A stretch of DNA of 64,000 bases from an uncultured Opitutia bacterium (GTDB taxonomy: Bacteria > Verrucomicrobiota > Verrucomicrobiia > Opitutales > Opitutaceae): positions 32,776 through 96,775 of the forward strand of contig CAIMAQ010000024.1 in the NCBI GenBank assembly GCA_903839035.1, written 5' to 3'. Numbering within the stretch: position 1 is the stretch's first letter; each line of letters starts with the position of its first letter. Both the position numbers and the translations under genes were made by a program. Under the pieces are notes generated by a model. That model worked only from the letters and a program-made list of their open reading frames with translations. It was not told where the DNA came from and ran no database searches. Below, piece by piece: positions 43,619 to 51,741 of the stretch.

Positions 43619-44651
43619 CAGATCGGAAATTTGTCTCCAACCAGCTGGACAGCTTTGGCGCCACCGCTTCGGTGTCGATGCCGGTCAGGCAGAAAGGTTC
43701 GGCGTAGCGGCAGCGGTCGTAGCAGGGCTTGTAGCGGCAGGGTTTGCCCTCGATCCAGGCGGACTGCGGATGGGCGGGGGCGAACAGCTCCGGGATTTGC
43801 GGGCCGAAAATAGTGAACGTGGGCACGCCGCAGAGCGCGGCGATGTGGCCCGGCCCCGAGTCGTTGCCGAGAAAGGCCGCGCCGCCGGCAATAGTGTCAA
43901 TCAACTCGTCCATGCTTCCGGCGGCCAGCGCCAGCGGTTCGCCGAGCGAGCGCCAAGTTTCCCGCTGGTCAGGATCACAGAGCACGGTGGGCTCCCAGCC
44001 CTGCGCGCGCAGCCGGCCGAGCAGCTCGGCGTAACGCTCGAGCGGCCAGACCCGCAAGGGTTGGGAAGCGCCGGAGTGCAGCACGATGCGGCGGGTGGAA
44101 ACGGGTGGGTGCAGGCGGGGGGAAGCCACGGCGATGGCGGGGAGATGAAGTTTTTCCGCCAGTCGGCGCCAGGTCTCCGGCCGGTGGACATGGCCGCCAT
44201 CCGTCAGGTTGTCGTTGAGCAGCCAGCCGGCGCCGGGGCGGCCGTAGCCGAGCAGGCGGCCGGGGCGGGCGAGACGGAGGAAGAGGTGGTCCGAGGCGAG
44301 CGGCCAGATCGAAACGGCGGCGGCGAAGCGGCGGGACCGCAGCTCGCGCAAGATGCGCCATAGCGTGCGCCACGGCCAGCGGGGCAGGTTGGCGCTGCCG
44401 GAAAACAGCGCCCATGGAGCGACGCAGGGGATCAACTCCACCTCGGGGACAAAGCGCTGCAACAGCCCGCCGGCATTGGGCACGGCCAGCAGCGTGACCT
44501 CGTAGCGGGTCACCGCGGCGCGAAGAAACGGAATGAGAATGGCGATGTCACCCGTGCCACGAAATTCCGCGACCAGCAGCGCGGGCTTGGTCCCGGGGCG
44601 CACCCGGTGCCCGGGCGGGCTGAATGCGACGGGCAGGGCGGCGGTGCTCAT
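43590..44651 (-). CDS. GT9-family glycosyltransferase (heptosyltransferase-like)
   Basis: I use the ATG at 44651 (353 residues). VAEFRGTGDIAILIPFLRA at the N-terminus and FLGNDSGPGHIAALCGVPTFTIFGP toward the C-terminus are the two hallmark motifs of ADP-heptose:LPS heptosyltransferases. The Cys cluster CRYKPCYDRCRYAEPFC near the end is also seen in this family. It likely adds a sugar to LPS or another envelope glycan at the inner membrane. It overlaps the sugar kinase upstream by 4 nt. Confidence 0.88.
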   Translation of the reverse strand: MSTAALPVAFSPPGHRVRPGTKPALLVAEFRGTGDIAILIPFLRAAVTRYEVTLLAVPNAGGLLQRFVPEVELIPCVAPWALFSGSANLPRWPWRTLWRILRELRSRRFAAAVSIWPLASDHLFLRLARPGRLLGYGRPGAGWLLNDNLTDGGHVHRPETWRRLAEKLHLPAIAVASPRLHPPVSTRRIVLHSGASQPLRVWPLERYAELLGRLRAQGWEPTVLCDPDQRETWRSLGEPLALAAGSMDELIDTIAGGAAFLGNDSGPGHIAALCGVPTFTIFGPQIPELFAPAHPQSAWIEGKPCRYKPCYDRCRYAEPFCLTGIDTEAVAPKLSSWLETNFRSVFTGGNGGN

Positions 44652-45709
44652 CGAAACAACCGGGCCTTGATCTCCGGCACGCGCGCCCAACCCGTGGTGC
44701 CGAGCTGGTGGATGACGATGGAAGCGGCGGCCTGGGCGAGCTGCATCGCCTCGCCGAGGGTGGCGCCTGCGGCCAGGGAGAGCGTGAGCGCGGCGGTTAC
44801 GGCATCGCCGGCGCCGACGATGTCGATTTCGCCGCGCACGGGCAGGGCGGGGAGGTGAACCGCCGGCTCATCCGGCGCGGCGCCGATGATGCCGCGCTCG
44901 GCGAGCGTGATGAACACGGCGCGCTGGCTGGCCGCGGCGAGTCGGTTGGCACCCGTCATGATTTCCGCGAGCGGAAGGGCTGCGGCCGCAGGATCAATGT
45001 CACCGATTGAGTGACGTTGGGTTTGGGCCGGGGTGGTGAGCGCGGCGAACTCGGCGGCGTTCATCTTGAAGACGAGCGGGGGAAACGAGCCGAGCCCGTG
45101 GCGGCTGTCGGCAAGGATCACGAGCCGCGGGTGGGCGAGCGAGACCTCGCGCACGGTCTTCAGCACGGCGGGCGTGATCACGCCGCAGCCGGGGACGCCG
45201 GCCTGGTCCATCACGATGAGGGCGTCGAATTCCGGGGCGAGATCATGGAGCGCGGAGCAGAGTTCGTCCTCCACGTCGGCGGGTGTCGGCGCCCAGTTCT
45301 TGATGTCGAGGCGCGAAAGCTCGACCGGCGGCTGCGACGGCGTGTGCCGCAGCGGCTTGGTGTAGGTGAACGTGCGGCGGTCCGGGGTCCGGAGAAAGTT
45401 ATCCAGTGACACGCCCGGGACCGCGCGCAGGGCGCGGAGCAATTCGAAGCCCTCGCCGTCTTCGCCGCAGAAACCGACCGGCCACAGCTTGCCGGTGCCG
45501 AGGGCACCGAGGTTTTGGACGATGTTGCCGGCGGCGCCGGGCGAGCAGCGCACCGACGTGACATTGTGCACCGGCAGTCCGGTCTCGAGGGAGGTCTCGG
45601 CCTTGGCGGGATCGATGTCGAAATAGCGGTCGAGGGAGAAATCGCCGATCACGCCGACGCACAATTGCGCAAAGCGGGAGGTCAGGGCTGTGAAGCGCTC
45701 CGGGGTCAT
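44648..45709 (-). CDS. PfkB-family sugar kinase (RfaE/HldE kinase-like)
   Basis: The ATG at 45709 gives 353 residues. GVIGDFSLDRYFDID, SPGAAGNIVQNLGALG, and the C-terminal anion-hole signature GEIDIVGAGDAVTAALTLSLAAG with catalytic Asp define a ribokinase/PfkB fold close to the heptose kinase domain of HldE. Coupling to a heptosyltransferase-like gene supports a role in nucleotide-sugar supply for envelope glycans; the substrate could also be another sugar. Its start codon overlaps an ATG on the opposite strand. Confidence 0.82.
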   Translation of the reverse strand: MTPERFTALTSRFAQLCVGVIGDFSLDRYFDIDPAKAETSLETGLPVHNVTSVRCSPGAAGNIVQNLGALGTGKLWPVGFCGEDGEGFELLRALRAVPGVSLDNFLRTPDRRTFTYTKPLRHTPSQPPVELSRLDIKNWAPTPADVEDELCSALHDLAPEFDALIVMDQAGVPGCGVITPAVLKTVREVSLAHPRLVILADSRHGLGSFPPLVFKMNAAEFAALTTPAQTQRHSIGDIDPAAAALPLAEIMTGANRLAAASQRAVFITLAERGIIGAAPDEPAVHLPALPVRGEIDIVGAGDAVTAALTLSLAAGATLGEAMQLAQAAASIVIHQLGTTGWARVPEIKARLFR

Positions 45710-45788
45710 GACCGGTGACGCAAACCCATCCGATGCCGCGCGGCAATCGCGCTTTGCATTTGGGCGGGCGGTGGCCAGCCTTGCGGCG

Positions 45789-46985
45789 ATGGCGCAAACC
45801 AGCGAGGCCCCGCAGGATCTGGAACTCCGTCCCGGCACCGGGCGCGGCGTGGCGGGGTATTTTCGGGTGGCGCAGACCGTGGCCGGCACCTGGTGGCTGA
45901 TCGACCCGGCGGGCCAGCCGATTTTCCTGCGGGCGGTCAACGAGGTCCGCGGGGCCGACGGTTCGCCGCATGATCCGGTGGCGCGGCTGCGAACCTGGGG
46001 TTTTAACGCGCTGGGCGCCGGGGCCGGCGTGACGCTGCGGGAGGAGGGCCTGCCCTGGGTGGGGACGGTAGATTTTTGCTCGACCGGCGAACTCATTCAC
46101 CTGGCGGGGGCGCGGCTGCCCGATGTGTATGATCCGGAATGGCCGAATGCCGCGGCGACTCGCGCGGGCGAGGTCTGCCTGCCGTGGTGCGAACGGCGCG
46201 ACCTCATTGGCTGGGTCACGGATGACAACCCGGGCTGGGCGCAGCCGGGCCCGGCGGGCCGGCCGGCGCTGCTGCAGATCTGCCTGAGCCTGGAGCCGAA
46301 CTTCGCGGCGTACCATGCGGCGTGGGAGTTTGTCCTCGCGCTGCACGGCGGACAGCTGGAAGCCATGGCGAAGGCGTGGGGGCATCCGGCGATCAAGAAT
46401 AAGGAGGTGGTGCGGGAGCTGACGCGGACAGAGCAAGGCATCACCTCGCGCGGTTACCTGCGCGACGACGCGCGCTGGTCGCAGGAATTTGCGCGGCGGT
46501 ATTTTGCGCTGGCGGCGGCGGCGATCCGGGCGCACGACCCGCATCATCTGGTGCTCGGCTGCCGGTTTGGCGCCCGGCCGGGGACGGCGGTGCTCGCGCA
46601 ATGCGCCCTGCCGGCGGTGGATGTGCCGTGGATTGACCTCGATGACCTGGCGCTGGTGCCGGCGGGGCCGGTGCTGGCGGGTGATTTTACCTGGGTGGAT
46701 CGGCGGTTTTTCGGCGCGCCCGGCGCGCGGCGGGCGCGCGGCCTGACGGCGGTCGAGCGGATGTTACGCCGCGGGCGCACCGTACTCGAGCGGGCGGCGC
46801 GGCAGCCCGCGGTGGTGGGCTACGCGTGGAGCCACTGGCAGGACGGCACGGGCGAGCAGCCGCCGTTTGCCCGCGGACTGGTGCACCTGAACGACGCCGA
46901 GGCGCGCGAGCACACGGAGCTGCTGGCGGATATCAACTCCCGCCTGCCCGAACTGCGGCCCTCCGCGGTACCACTTTCCCCATGA
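45789..46985 (+). CDS. Agarase-like glycoside hydrolase family protein
   Basis: I prefer the ATG at 45789 (398 residues). The ATG at 45708 would overlap the divergent kinase start and leave no promoter. The sequence begins GRGVAGYFRVAQTVAGTWWLIDPAG and continues FLRAVNEVRG, WGFNALGAG, LIGWVTDDNPGW, as in agarase-like TIM-barrel proteins. No classical signal peptide is visible. The acidic catalytic pair is uncertain. Cleavage of an algal-type or internal glycan is possible but unproven. It overlaps the next gene by 4 nt. Confidence 0.6.
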   Translation: MAQTSEAPQDLELRPGTGRGVAGYFRVAQTVAGTWWLIDPAGQPIFLRAVNEVRGADGSPHDPVARLRTWGFNALGAGAGVTLREEGLPWVGTVDFCSTGELIHLAGARLPDVYDPEWPNAAATRAGEVCLPWCERRDLIGWVTDDNPGWAQPGPAGRPALLQICLSLEPNFAAYHAAWEFVLALHGGQLEAMAKAWGHPAIKNKEVVRELTRTEQGITSRGYLRDDARWSQEFARRYFALAAAAIRAHDPHHLVLGCRFGARPGTAVLAQCALPAVDVPWIDLDDLALVPAGPVLAGDFTWVDRRFFGAPGARRARGLTAVERMLRRGRTVLERAARQPAVVGYAWSHWQDGTGEQPPFARGLVHLNDAEAREHTELLADINSRLPELRPSAVPLSP

Positions 46986-47953
46986 GCCTGACCATCTGGT
47001 GCAATGCAAAGTTCAACGAGGCCGTCACCCGGCAGCTGACCGAGGGCACGCGCTCGCACCGGTTGATTTTCTCGAGTCAGGCATCGGCCAATGTGCTCAC
47101 GGCCGGCGCGGCGGACCCGGAACTGGCGAAGGCGGACATTGCGCTCGGCCAGCCCAACGCGACGGATTGTCTGAATGCCAGGAAACTCCGCTGGGTCGAG
47201 GTAACGACGGCGGGGTACACCCGTTACGACACGCCGGAGTTCCGCGAGGCGTTTCGGGCGCGCGGGGCGGCGTTTACCAACGCCTCGGGCGTGTTTGCCG
47301 ATCCGTGTGCGCAGCACGTGCTCGCGATGATGCTGGCACTGGGCCGCAGCCTACTGCCGTCGTTTCGCGACCAGTTGACGGACCACTCGTGGCACTACAC
47401 CGAGCGGCGCTATGACTCGCGGCTGCTGACGGGCCAGACGGTGGTGCTGCTCGGCTTCGGGGCGATCGGGCGGCGGCTGGCGGAACTCCTGGCGCCCTTT
47501 GGCATGAAGCTCTACGCGGTGCGCCGCTCGGTCCGCAGCGAGGCGGGGGTGCACGTGATTCCCGAGGAAAAAATCAGTGCCATCCTGCCGCTGGCCGACC
47601 ACGTGGTGAACATCCTGCCCGACAACGCGGCCACGCTGAACTACGTGAACGCCCGCCGGCTCGCGTGCTTCAAGCCCGGCGCTAAATTTTACAATGTCGG
47701 CCGCGGCACCACGGTGGACCAGGCGGCGCTGCTTGAGGCGCTGAATTCCGGCCGGCTCGGTGCCGCCTATCTCGATGTGTTTGATCCCGAGCCGTTGCCG
47801 CCGGAGCACCCGCTGTGGACGGCCCCGCGTTGCTACATCACACCGCACACCGCCGGAGGGCGCGCGGATCAGGATGAGGCGATTGTGAGGCACTTTCTGG
47901 GTAATCTCACTGCGTTCGAACAGGGTGGGGCGATGACAGACCGGGTGGTGTGA
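46982..47953 (+). CDS. D-2-hydroxyacid dehydrogenase family protein
   Basis: The 323-residue protein has the NAD-binding motif VVLLGFGAIGRRLAELL and the conserved YVNARRLACFKPGAKFYNVGRGTTVDQAALLEAL, then LDVFDPEPLPPEHPLW and the final ITPHTAGG catalytic His region. It should reduce a 2-oxoacid or oxidise a D-2-hydroxyacid with NAD(P). Translational overlap with the agarase-like gene suggests a common carbohydrate pathway; substrate not identifiable. Confidence 0.88.
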   Translation: MSLTIWCNAKFNEAVTRQLTEGTRSHRLIFSSQASANVLTAGAADPELAKADIALGQPNATDCLNARKLRWVEVTTAGYTRYDTPEFREAFRARGAAFTNASGVFADPCAQHVLAMMLALGRSLLPSFRDQLTDHSWHYTERRYDSRLLTGQTVVLLGFGAIGRRLAELLAPFGMKLYAVRRSVRSEAGVHVIPEEKISAILPLADHVVNILPDNAATLNYVNARRLACFKPGAKFYNVGRGTTVDQAALLEALNSGRLGAAYLDVFDPEPLPPEHPLWTAPRCYITPHTAGGRADQDEAIVRHFLGNLTAFEQGGAMTDRVV

Positions 47954-48003
47954 GCGGTGGGGGCGTGCGCGGTTCAATTCCATTGCCCAAATTTTGAATC
48001 CGG

Positions 48004-48025
48004 GGAATAAATCCGGCCGTAGACA
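48004..48025 (+). promoter_or_regulatory. Candidate ECF-type promoter of the peptide locus
   Basis: GGAATAAA (48004-48011) and CGTAGACA (48018-48025) resemble ECF sigma -35 and -10 elements seen before DUF2282/DUF692 operons, but the spacing is short. It lies 81 nt before the precursor start. Low confidence. Confidence 0.25.
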
Positions 48026-48033
48026 CTCTTATC

Positions 48034-48076
48034 CCAGACCAACCTGAGGCGGCCAAGTGGCCGCCACCCAGTCTGG
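48034..48076 (+). other. Structured leader hairpin before the precursor peptide gene
   Basis: An outer CCAGAC (48034-48039) / GTCTGG (48071-48076) pair encloses GGCGGCCA-AG-TGGCCGCC (48048-48065). The nested stem lies 29 nt before the precursor start and has no T-run. It may stabilise the short message or regulate its translation. Confidence 0.5.
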
Positions 48077-48105
48077 TCGAACAACCCAAAAACTCAGCTA
48101 CAGTT

Positions 48106-48414
48106 ATGAACAAATCCACACGTCTGATCATCACGGCCGCCGCCATGGCCGGTCTCTATGCCGGTTCCCTCGCGGTGCGCGCACACGCGGCCGACGCCGG
48201 CGCGCCGGCGGCCAAGGATGACTCCAAGGACAAGAGCTCCTGCAAGGGCAAGGACGGCTGCAAGGGCTCCGCTTCCTGCAAGGGTCACAACGACTGCAAG
48301 GGCCAGGGTGGCTGCAAGACCGCCGACCACGACTGCAAGGGCAAGAACGACTGCAAAGGCAAGGGTGGCTGCGGCGCCAAGGAAATGGCTCCCGCCCCCG
48401 AGCCCAAAAAGTAA
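48106..48414 (+). CDS. Cys-rich bufferin/HvfA-like RiPP precursor with CKG repeats
   Basis: The 102-residue peptide has a signal peptide (MNKSTRLIITAAAMAG...AHA, cut near 28). Its core has eight Cys at 46, 52, 58, 64, 70, 77, 83 and 89, spaced every 6 residues except one gap of 7. Six of them are followed by Lys-Gly (CKG). BufA/HvfA-type precursors are Cys-rich, exported, and modified by DUF692 (MNIO) enzymes to bind copper or other metals. The next genes are exactly such an enzyme and its partner. The CX5C periodicity suggests one modification per repeat; that is inference. A terminator follows. Confidence 0.85.
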   Translation: MNKSTRLIITAAAMAGLYAGSLAVRAHAADAGAPAAKDDSKDKSSCKGKDGCKGSASCKGHNDCKGQGGCKTADHDCKGKNDCKGKGGCGAKEMAPAPEPKK

Positions 48415-48429
48415 GGCTCGCTCCTCCCC

Positions 48430-48463
48430 GCGGCCGGCGCCTGTCGCCGGCCGCGTTTTTTTT
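48430..48463 (+). terminator. Strong intrinsic terminator after the precursor gene
   Basis: GCGGCCGGCG and CGCCGGCCGC form a perfect 10-bp stem with a CCTGT loop followed by G and eight Ts. It lies 15 nt after the precursor stop and 41 nt before the modifying-enzyme start. It would make precursor mRNA far more abundant than enzyme mRNA. Confidence 0.9.
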
Positions 48464-48504
48464 CGCCCCTCGCCGGACCACCCTGCTTCGTTCAGCTTTC
48501 GCCC

Positions 48505-49380
48505 ATGCCCGCCAACGCGTTCAACGGCCGCACCGACTACGGCATCGGCATCGGGCTGCGGGTGCCGCACTACGGGCACATCCTGGAACAGAAGCCCGTC
48601 GTCGACTGGTTTGAGATCATCTCGGAGAATTTCATGTGCGGCGGCGGCCGGCCGCTCGAGGTGCTGGACCGGATCCTGGAGCAGTACCGCGTCGTGCAGC
48701 ACGGCGTCTCGCTGTATTTCGGCTCGACGGAAAAGCCCGACCGCGAGCATCTGAAGCGGCTCAAGGCCCTGGTGAAGCGCACGCAGACGCCCTGGTTGTC
48801 CGACCACCTCTGCTGGGGCAGCGTCGACGGCACCTACACGCACGACCTGCTGCCGATGCCCTACACGCGGGCTGCCGCGAAACGCACCGCCGCTAAAATC
48901 CGCCACGTGCGGGACTCCCTGGAGGTGCCGATTTGCGTGGAGAACGTCAGCAGCTACGCGGAGTTCCACGCCTCCGAGATGACCGAGTGGGAATTCCTCA
49001 GCGAGGTCGTCGAGCAGGCCGACTGCGGAATCCTCCTCGATGTGAACAACATCTACGTCTCGTCGAAGAACCACGATTTCAACCCCTACGACTATCTCAA
49101 CGGCGTGCCGCACCACCGCGTCGGCCAGATGCACATCGCGGGGCACACCAAGTTTGAAAAGTACCTGCTCGATACCCACGACCATCCCGTGCTCGACCCG
49201 GTCTGGCAGCTCTACGCCCACGCGACCCGCCTCTGCGGCGTGACCGCCACGCTGCTGGAGTGGGACGACCGCATCCCGTCGTTCAACGAGGTGCACGACG
49301 AGGCCCTCAAGGCCAACCGCTTCATTGCGGAAGCGAAAACCGCCCGCAAACAAACCACCGCCCATGCCCGTGCGCGCTGA
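48505..49380 (+). CDS. DUF692 multinuclear non-heme iron oxidative enzyme (MNIO)
   Basis: The 291-residue protein is a full DUF692 TIM barrel: GIGIGLRVPHY, WFEIISENF, QHGVSLYFGS, WLSDHLCWGS, ICVENVSSYAE, GILLDVNNIYVSS, MHIAGHT and LLEWDDRIP. Likely iron ligands lie at His66, His101, Glu146, Asp179/Asn181, His210 and Glu252. MNIOs rewrite Cys residues of peptides to oxazolone/thioamide (MbnB, HvfB, BufB) or similar groups. The upstream Cys-rich peptide is the obvious substrate. Its end overlaps the DUF2063 partner gene by 17 nt. Confidence 0.93.
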   Translation: MPANAFNGRTDYGIGIGLRVPHYGHILEQKPVVDWFEIISENFMCGGGRPLEVLDRILEQYRVVQHGVSLYFGSTEKPDREHLKRLKALVKRTQTPWLSDHLCWGSVDGTYTHDLLPMPYTRAAAKRTAAKIRHVRDSLEVPICVENVSSYAEFHASEMTEWEFLSEVVEQADCGILLDVNNIYVSSKNHDFNPYDYLNGVPHHRVGQMHIAGHTKFEKYLLDTHDHPVLDPVWQLYAHATRLCGVTATLLEWDDRIPSFNEVHDEALKANRFIAEAKTARKQTTAHARAR

Positions 49381-50251
49381 TTCCCTGCGCGGCCTGCGGG
49401 CCTTCCAAAGGCTGGTGAAGGCCGCGGTGACGCGTCCGCTGGCGCCGGGCTACCGCATGCAGCACCGCTGGTCCGACGGCCGGCCGATGGCCTCGGTTGC
49501 GGCGGAGTTCATCAAGCCCAACGACCGGCTGACGTCCTTTGCGCGGCTCGAGATCTACAACCGGATGTACTGGTTCCGGATCATTGACAGCCTTTACGAG
49601 GATGCGCCCGGCCTGCGGGCCGCGCTCGGTGAGCGGAAGTTTTCCCGACTGGCGGTGGCCTATCTCACGAAGCACCCATCGCGCTCCTTCACGCTGCGCA
49701 ACCTGGCCTTCCACCTGGAGGAGTTCATCCGCGCGGAGCCACGCTGGACCGCGCCCCGCACAGCGCTGGCGCGCGAAATTGCCCGCTTCGAATGGGCGCA
49801 GACCGTGGCGTTCGACGAGGCGGCGCGCCCGGTGGTGACGCCGGCGGACTTCGCGCGCGCGAATCCCGCGCGGCTCAGGCTCGGCCTGCAGCCGTACCTC
49901 AGCCTGCTTGTGCTGGAGCACCCGGTGGACCGCTATGTGCTCGCGGTGAAAAAGCGCGACACCCTCCGGGCCGAGGCGAGCCACGCCACTACGTCCGCGC
50001 GCCCGGCGCCGCGGATCCGCTCGGTGCCGCTCCCGCGTCGCGAGCGGACCTGGGTCGCGGTGCACCGGCTGGACAACATGCTTTACTACAAGCGGCTGGA
50101 GGCCCCGGCGTTCAAGATTCTCACGGCGCTGCGCGAGGGCGCGACGCTGGACCGCGCGGTCGCGGCCGCCGGGCGCGGGGTGACGCCGGAGCAGGTGCAA
50201 GCCTGGTTCGCGCTCTGGACCCAGCTTGGCTGGCTCTGTCGCCGGAAATAA
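49364..50251 (+). CDS. DUF2063 partner protein (BufC/HvfC-like)
   Basis: The ATG at 49364 gives 295 residues. LEIYNRMYWFRIIDSLYEDAPGLRAALGERKFSRLAVAYL is the family-defining N-terminal part of DUF2063. Such proteins are obligate partners of MNIO enzymes and are thought to present the precursor. The last ~60 residues (AFKILTALREGATLDRAVAAA) look like a winged-helix. It is translationally coupled to the MNIO gene. Confidence 0.88.
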   Translation: MPVRADSLRGLRAFQRLVKAAVTRPLAPGYRMQHRWSDGRPMASVAAEFIKPNDRLTSFARLEIYNRMYWFRIIDSLYEDAPGLRAALGERKFSRLAVAYLTKHPSRSFTLRNLAFHLEEFIRAEPRWTAPRTALAREIARFEWAQTVAFDEAARPVVTPADFARANPARLRLGLQPYLSLLVLEHPVDRYVLAVKKRDTLRAEASHATTSARPAPRIRSVPLPRRERTWVAVHRLDNMLYYKRLEAPAFKILTALREGATLDRAVAAAGRGVTPEQVQAWFALWTQLGWLCRRK

Positions 50252-50288
50252 AACCCCGCGTCACGCCTCTCACCCCCACACTTACCCC

Positions 50289-50762
50289 ATGAACCCCGCC
50301 TCCCTGTACCATAAGTTGAACCACGGCCTCGCCCTGCTTGCCGGTTTGGTGCGGTCGCTCTTCCTGCTCATGATCCGCCTCTATTGGGGCTGGCAGTTTT
50401 TCCTGACCGGCAAGGGGAAATTCACGCACCTCGAGCGCACGACCGATTATTTCGCGAGCCTTCACCTTCCCCTGCCGAAGCTGAACGCGATGCTGGCAGC
50501 CTCGACGGAGGTGGTCTTTGGGCTGCTGTTTCTGGCCGGACTGGGCGGTCGCGTGGTGCCGGTGCCCTTGATCGGCCTGCTGGTCGTGGCCTATGTCACG
50601 TCCGAGCAGGCGGCGCTGCACGCCTTCTTCTCCGACCCGGACAAGTTCCTCACGGCCGACCCGTTCCTCTTTCTCTTCGCGGTGGTGATCGTTTTTGTTT
50701 TCGGCCCGGGCAAGCTCTCGCTCGACGCGCTGTTGGCGAAGAAATCCGGCTACGACGAGTAA
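50289..50762 (+). CDS. DoxX-family membrane protein
   Basis: The 157-residue protein has four hydrophobic segments typical of DoxX: LFLLMIRLYWGWQFFLTGKGK, a middle pair around FGLLFLAGLGGRVVPVPLIGLL, and FLFLFAVVIVFVFGPGKLSLD. DoxX proteins often close MNIO/bufferin operons, probably as quinone-linked or redox membrane partners. It follows the DUF2063 gene by 37 nt. Confidence 0.85.
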   Translation: MNPASLYHKLNHGLALLAGLVRSLFLLMIRLYWGWQFFLTGKGKFTHLERTTDYFASLHLPLPKLNAMLAASTEVVFGLLFLAGLGGRVVPVPLIGLLVVAYVTSEQAALHAFFSDPDKFLTADPFLFLFAVVIVFVFGPGKLSLDALLAKKSGYDE

Positions 50763-50780
50763 CGGTCGCCGGCCGGCAAC

Positions 50781-50800
50781 GTTGCGCGCCAGCGCGCAAC
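50781..50800. terminator. Hairpin between convergent genes
   Basis: GTTGCGCG-CCAG-CGCGCAAC is a perfect 8-bp stem, 18 nt after the doxX stop and 28 nt before the convergent gene's end. No T-run is present; it may serve both strands. Confidence 0.45.
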
Positions 50801-50828
50801 CCACCGCAAAAGTCCCAATCGGCCGCGC

Positions 50829-51671
50829 TCAGGCGCGTGGCGGGGGATTGCAGAGATCTTCGTAGGCGTAGACCAGCGCGCCGATGAAGATCGGCACGGT
50901 GATGAAAATGCCGATGAGAAGGCCGAGCACGCCCAGCACGGCGATGATCGCTCCGACAATCATGAGTCCGAACATCCGCCACCATTGCGCGCTGATGACG
51001 CGGCGGCTGACTTCCATGGCCACCCAGAATTCCATCTTCCGGTCGATGACCAGCATGTAGGCAAAAGCGTAGGCCACCGCCAGGTAGATGCCCGGCAGGA
51101 TCAGCAGGATAAAGCCGGCCAGCGTCATGAGGCCGACTACGAGGCCGGTGAGGATCAGCGGCCCGAGAGCGAGGGAAAAACCGCTGAAGGCGTCACCCAG
51201 CTCCGTGGATTCGCCCCGGACTTTCTTGATGTAGAAATAGTAGAGACCGCCGTTGAACACGCCGCCGAGCAGCAGGCCGGCCAGCCAGCCGAGGAAGGGA
51301 ATGGCGTTGGCCACGGCCGCGACGATGATCACCAGCGCGGTCGTGCCGACGACCGGCCAGAAATTGGCCTTCAGCAGGCCCCAGCCGCGTCCGATGCAGC
51401 CGAAGATGTCGAGCGGCGCCGCGCGGGCAATGAGGTCCGCGGCGAAAGTCTTGGGATCGATCTCCCCGGCGGGCATGGGCGGCGGGGTCATGGCCGGGGC
51501 CGCGGAATCGCCGACAAATTCCGTGTACTCGGCCAGGGTGTGCCAATCCTCGGTCCCGGCGTACTTGGCCTTGGTCTGAAGGTTGGCCCGACCGCTCGCC
51601 AACCAGATCCGCACCTGCTCTGCGGACACCGGGCCGTATTCTTTACCGTCCCCGCCAATGATGATGAACAT
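50829..51671 (-). CDS. GYF-domain membrane protein (DUF975-like)
   Basis: Start chosen at 51671 (280 residues). An N-terminal GYF_2-like domain (EYGPVSAEQVRIWLASGRANLQTKAKYAG) is followed by several membrane helices (about 115-270) with GLLKANFWPVVGTTALVIIV and ISAQWWRMFGLM. Such proteins are widespread in Verrucomicrobiota and Planctomycetes and have no known function; the GYF domain may bind proline-rich peptides. It is convergent with the peptide operon and probably unrelated. Confidence 0.75.
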   Translation of the reverse strand: MFIIIGGDGKEYGPVSAEQVRIWLASGRANLQTKAKYAGTEDWHTLAEYTEFVGDSAAPAMTPPPMPAGEIDPKTFAADLIARAAPLDIFGCIGRGWGLLKANFWPVVGTTALVIIVAAVANAIPFLGWLAGLLLGGVFNGGLYYFYIKKVRGESTELGDAFSGFSLALGPLILTGLVVGLMTLAGFILLILPGIYLAVAYAFAYMLVIDRKMEFWVAMEVSRRVISAQWWRMFGLMIVGAIIAVLGVLGLLIGIFITVPIFIGALVYAYEDLCNPPPRA

Positions 51672-51741
51672 GGGGCCGGAGGAAAACATCCGGTCCACGG
51701 AGCGTCAATCGCACAGGCGCGGCTCCCGCCCAATCCCGGGT

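Noticed and set aside
47971..47981. GGTTCAATTCC resembling a tRNA T-loop
   Set aside because: Flanking bases do not form a T stem, and no acceptor or anticodon arm is found.
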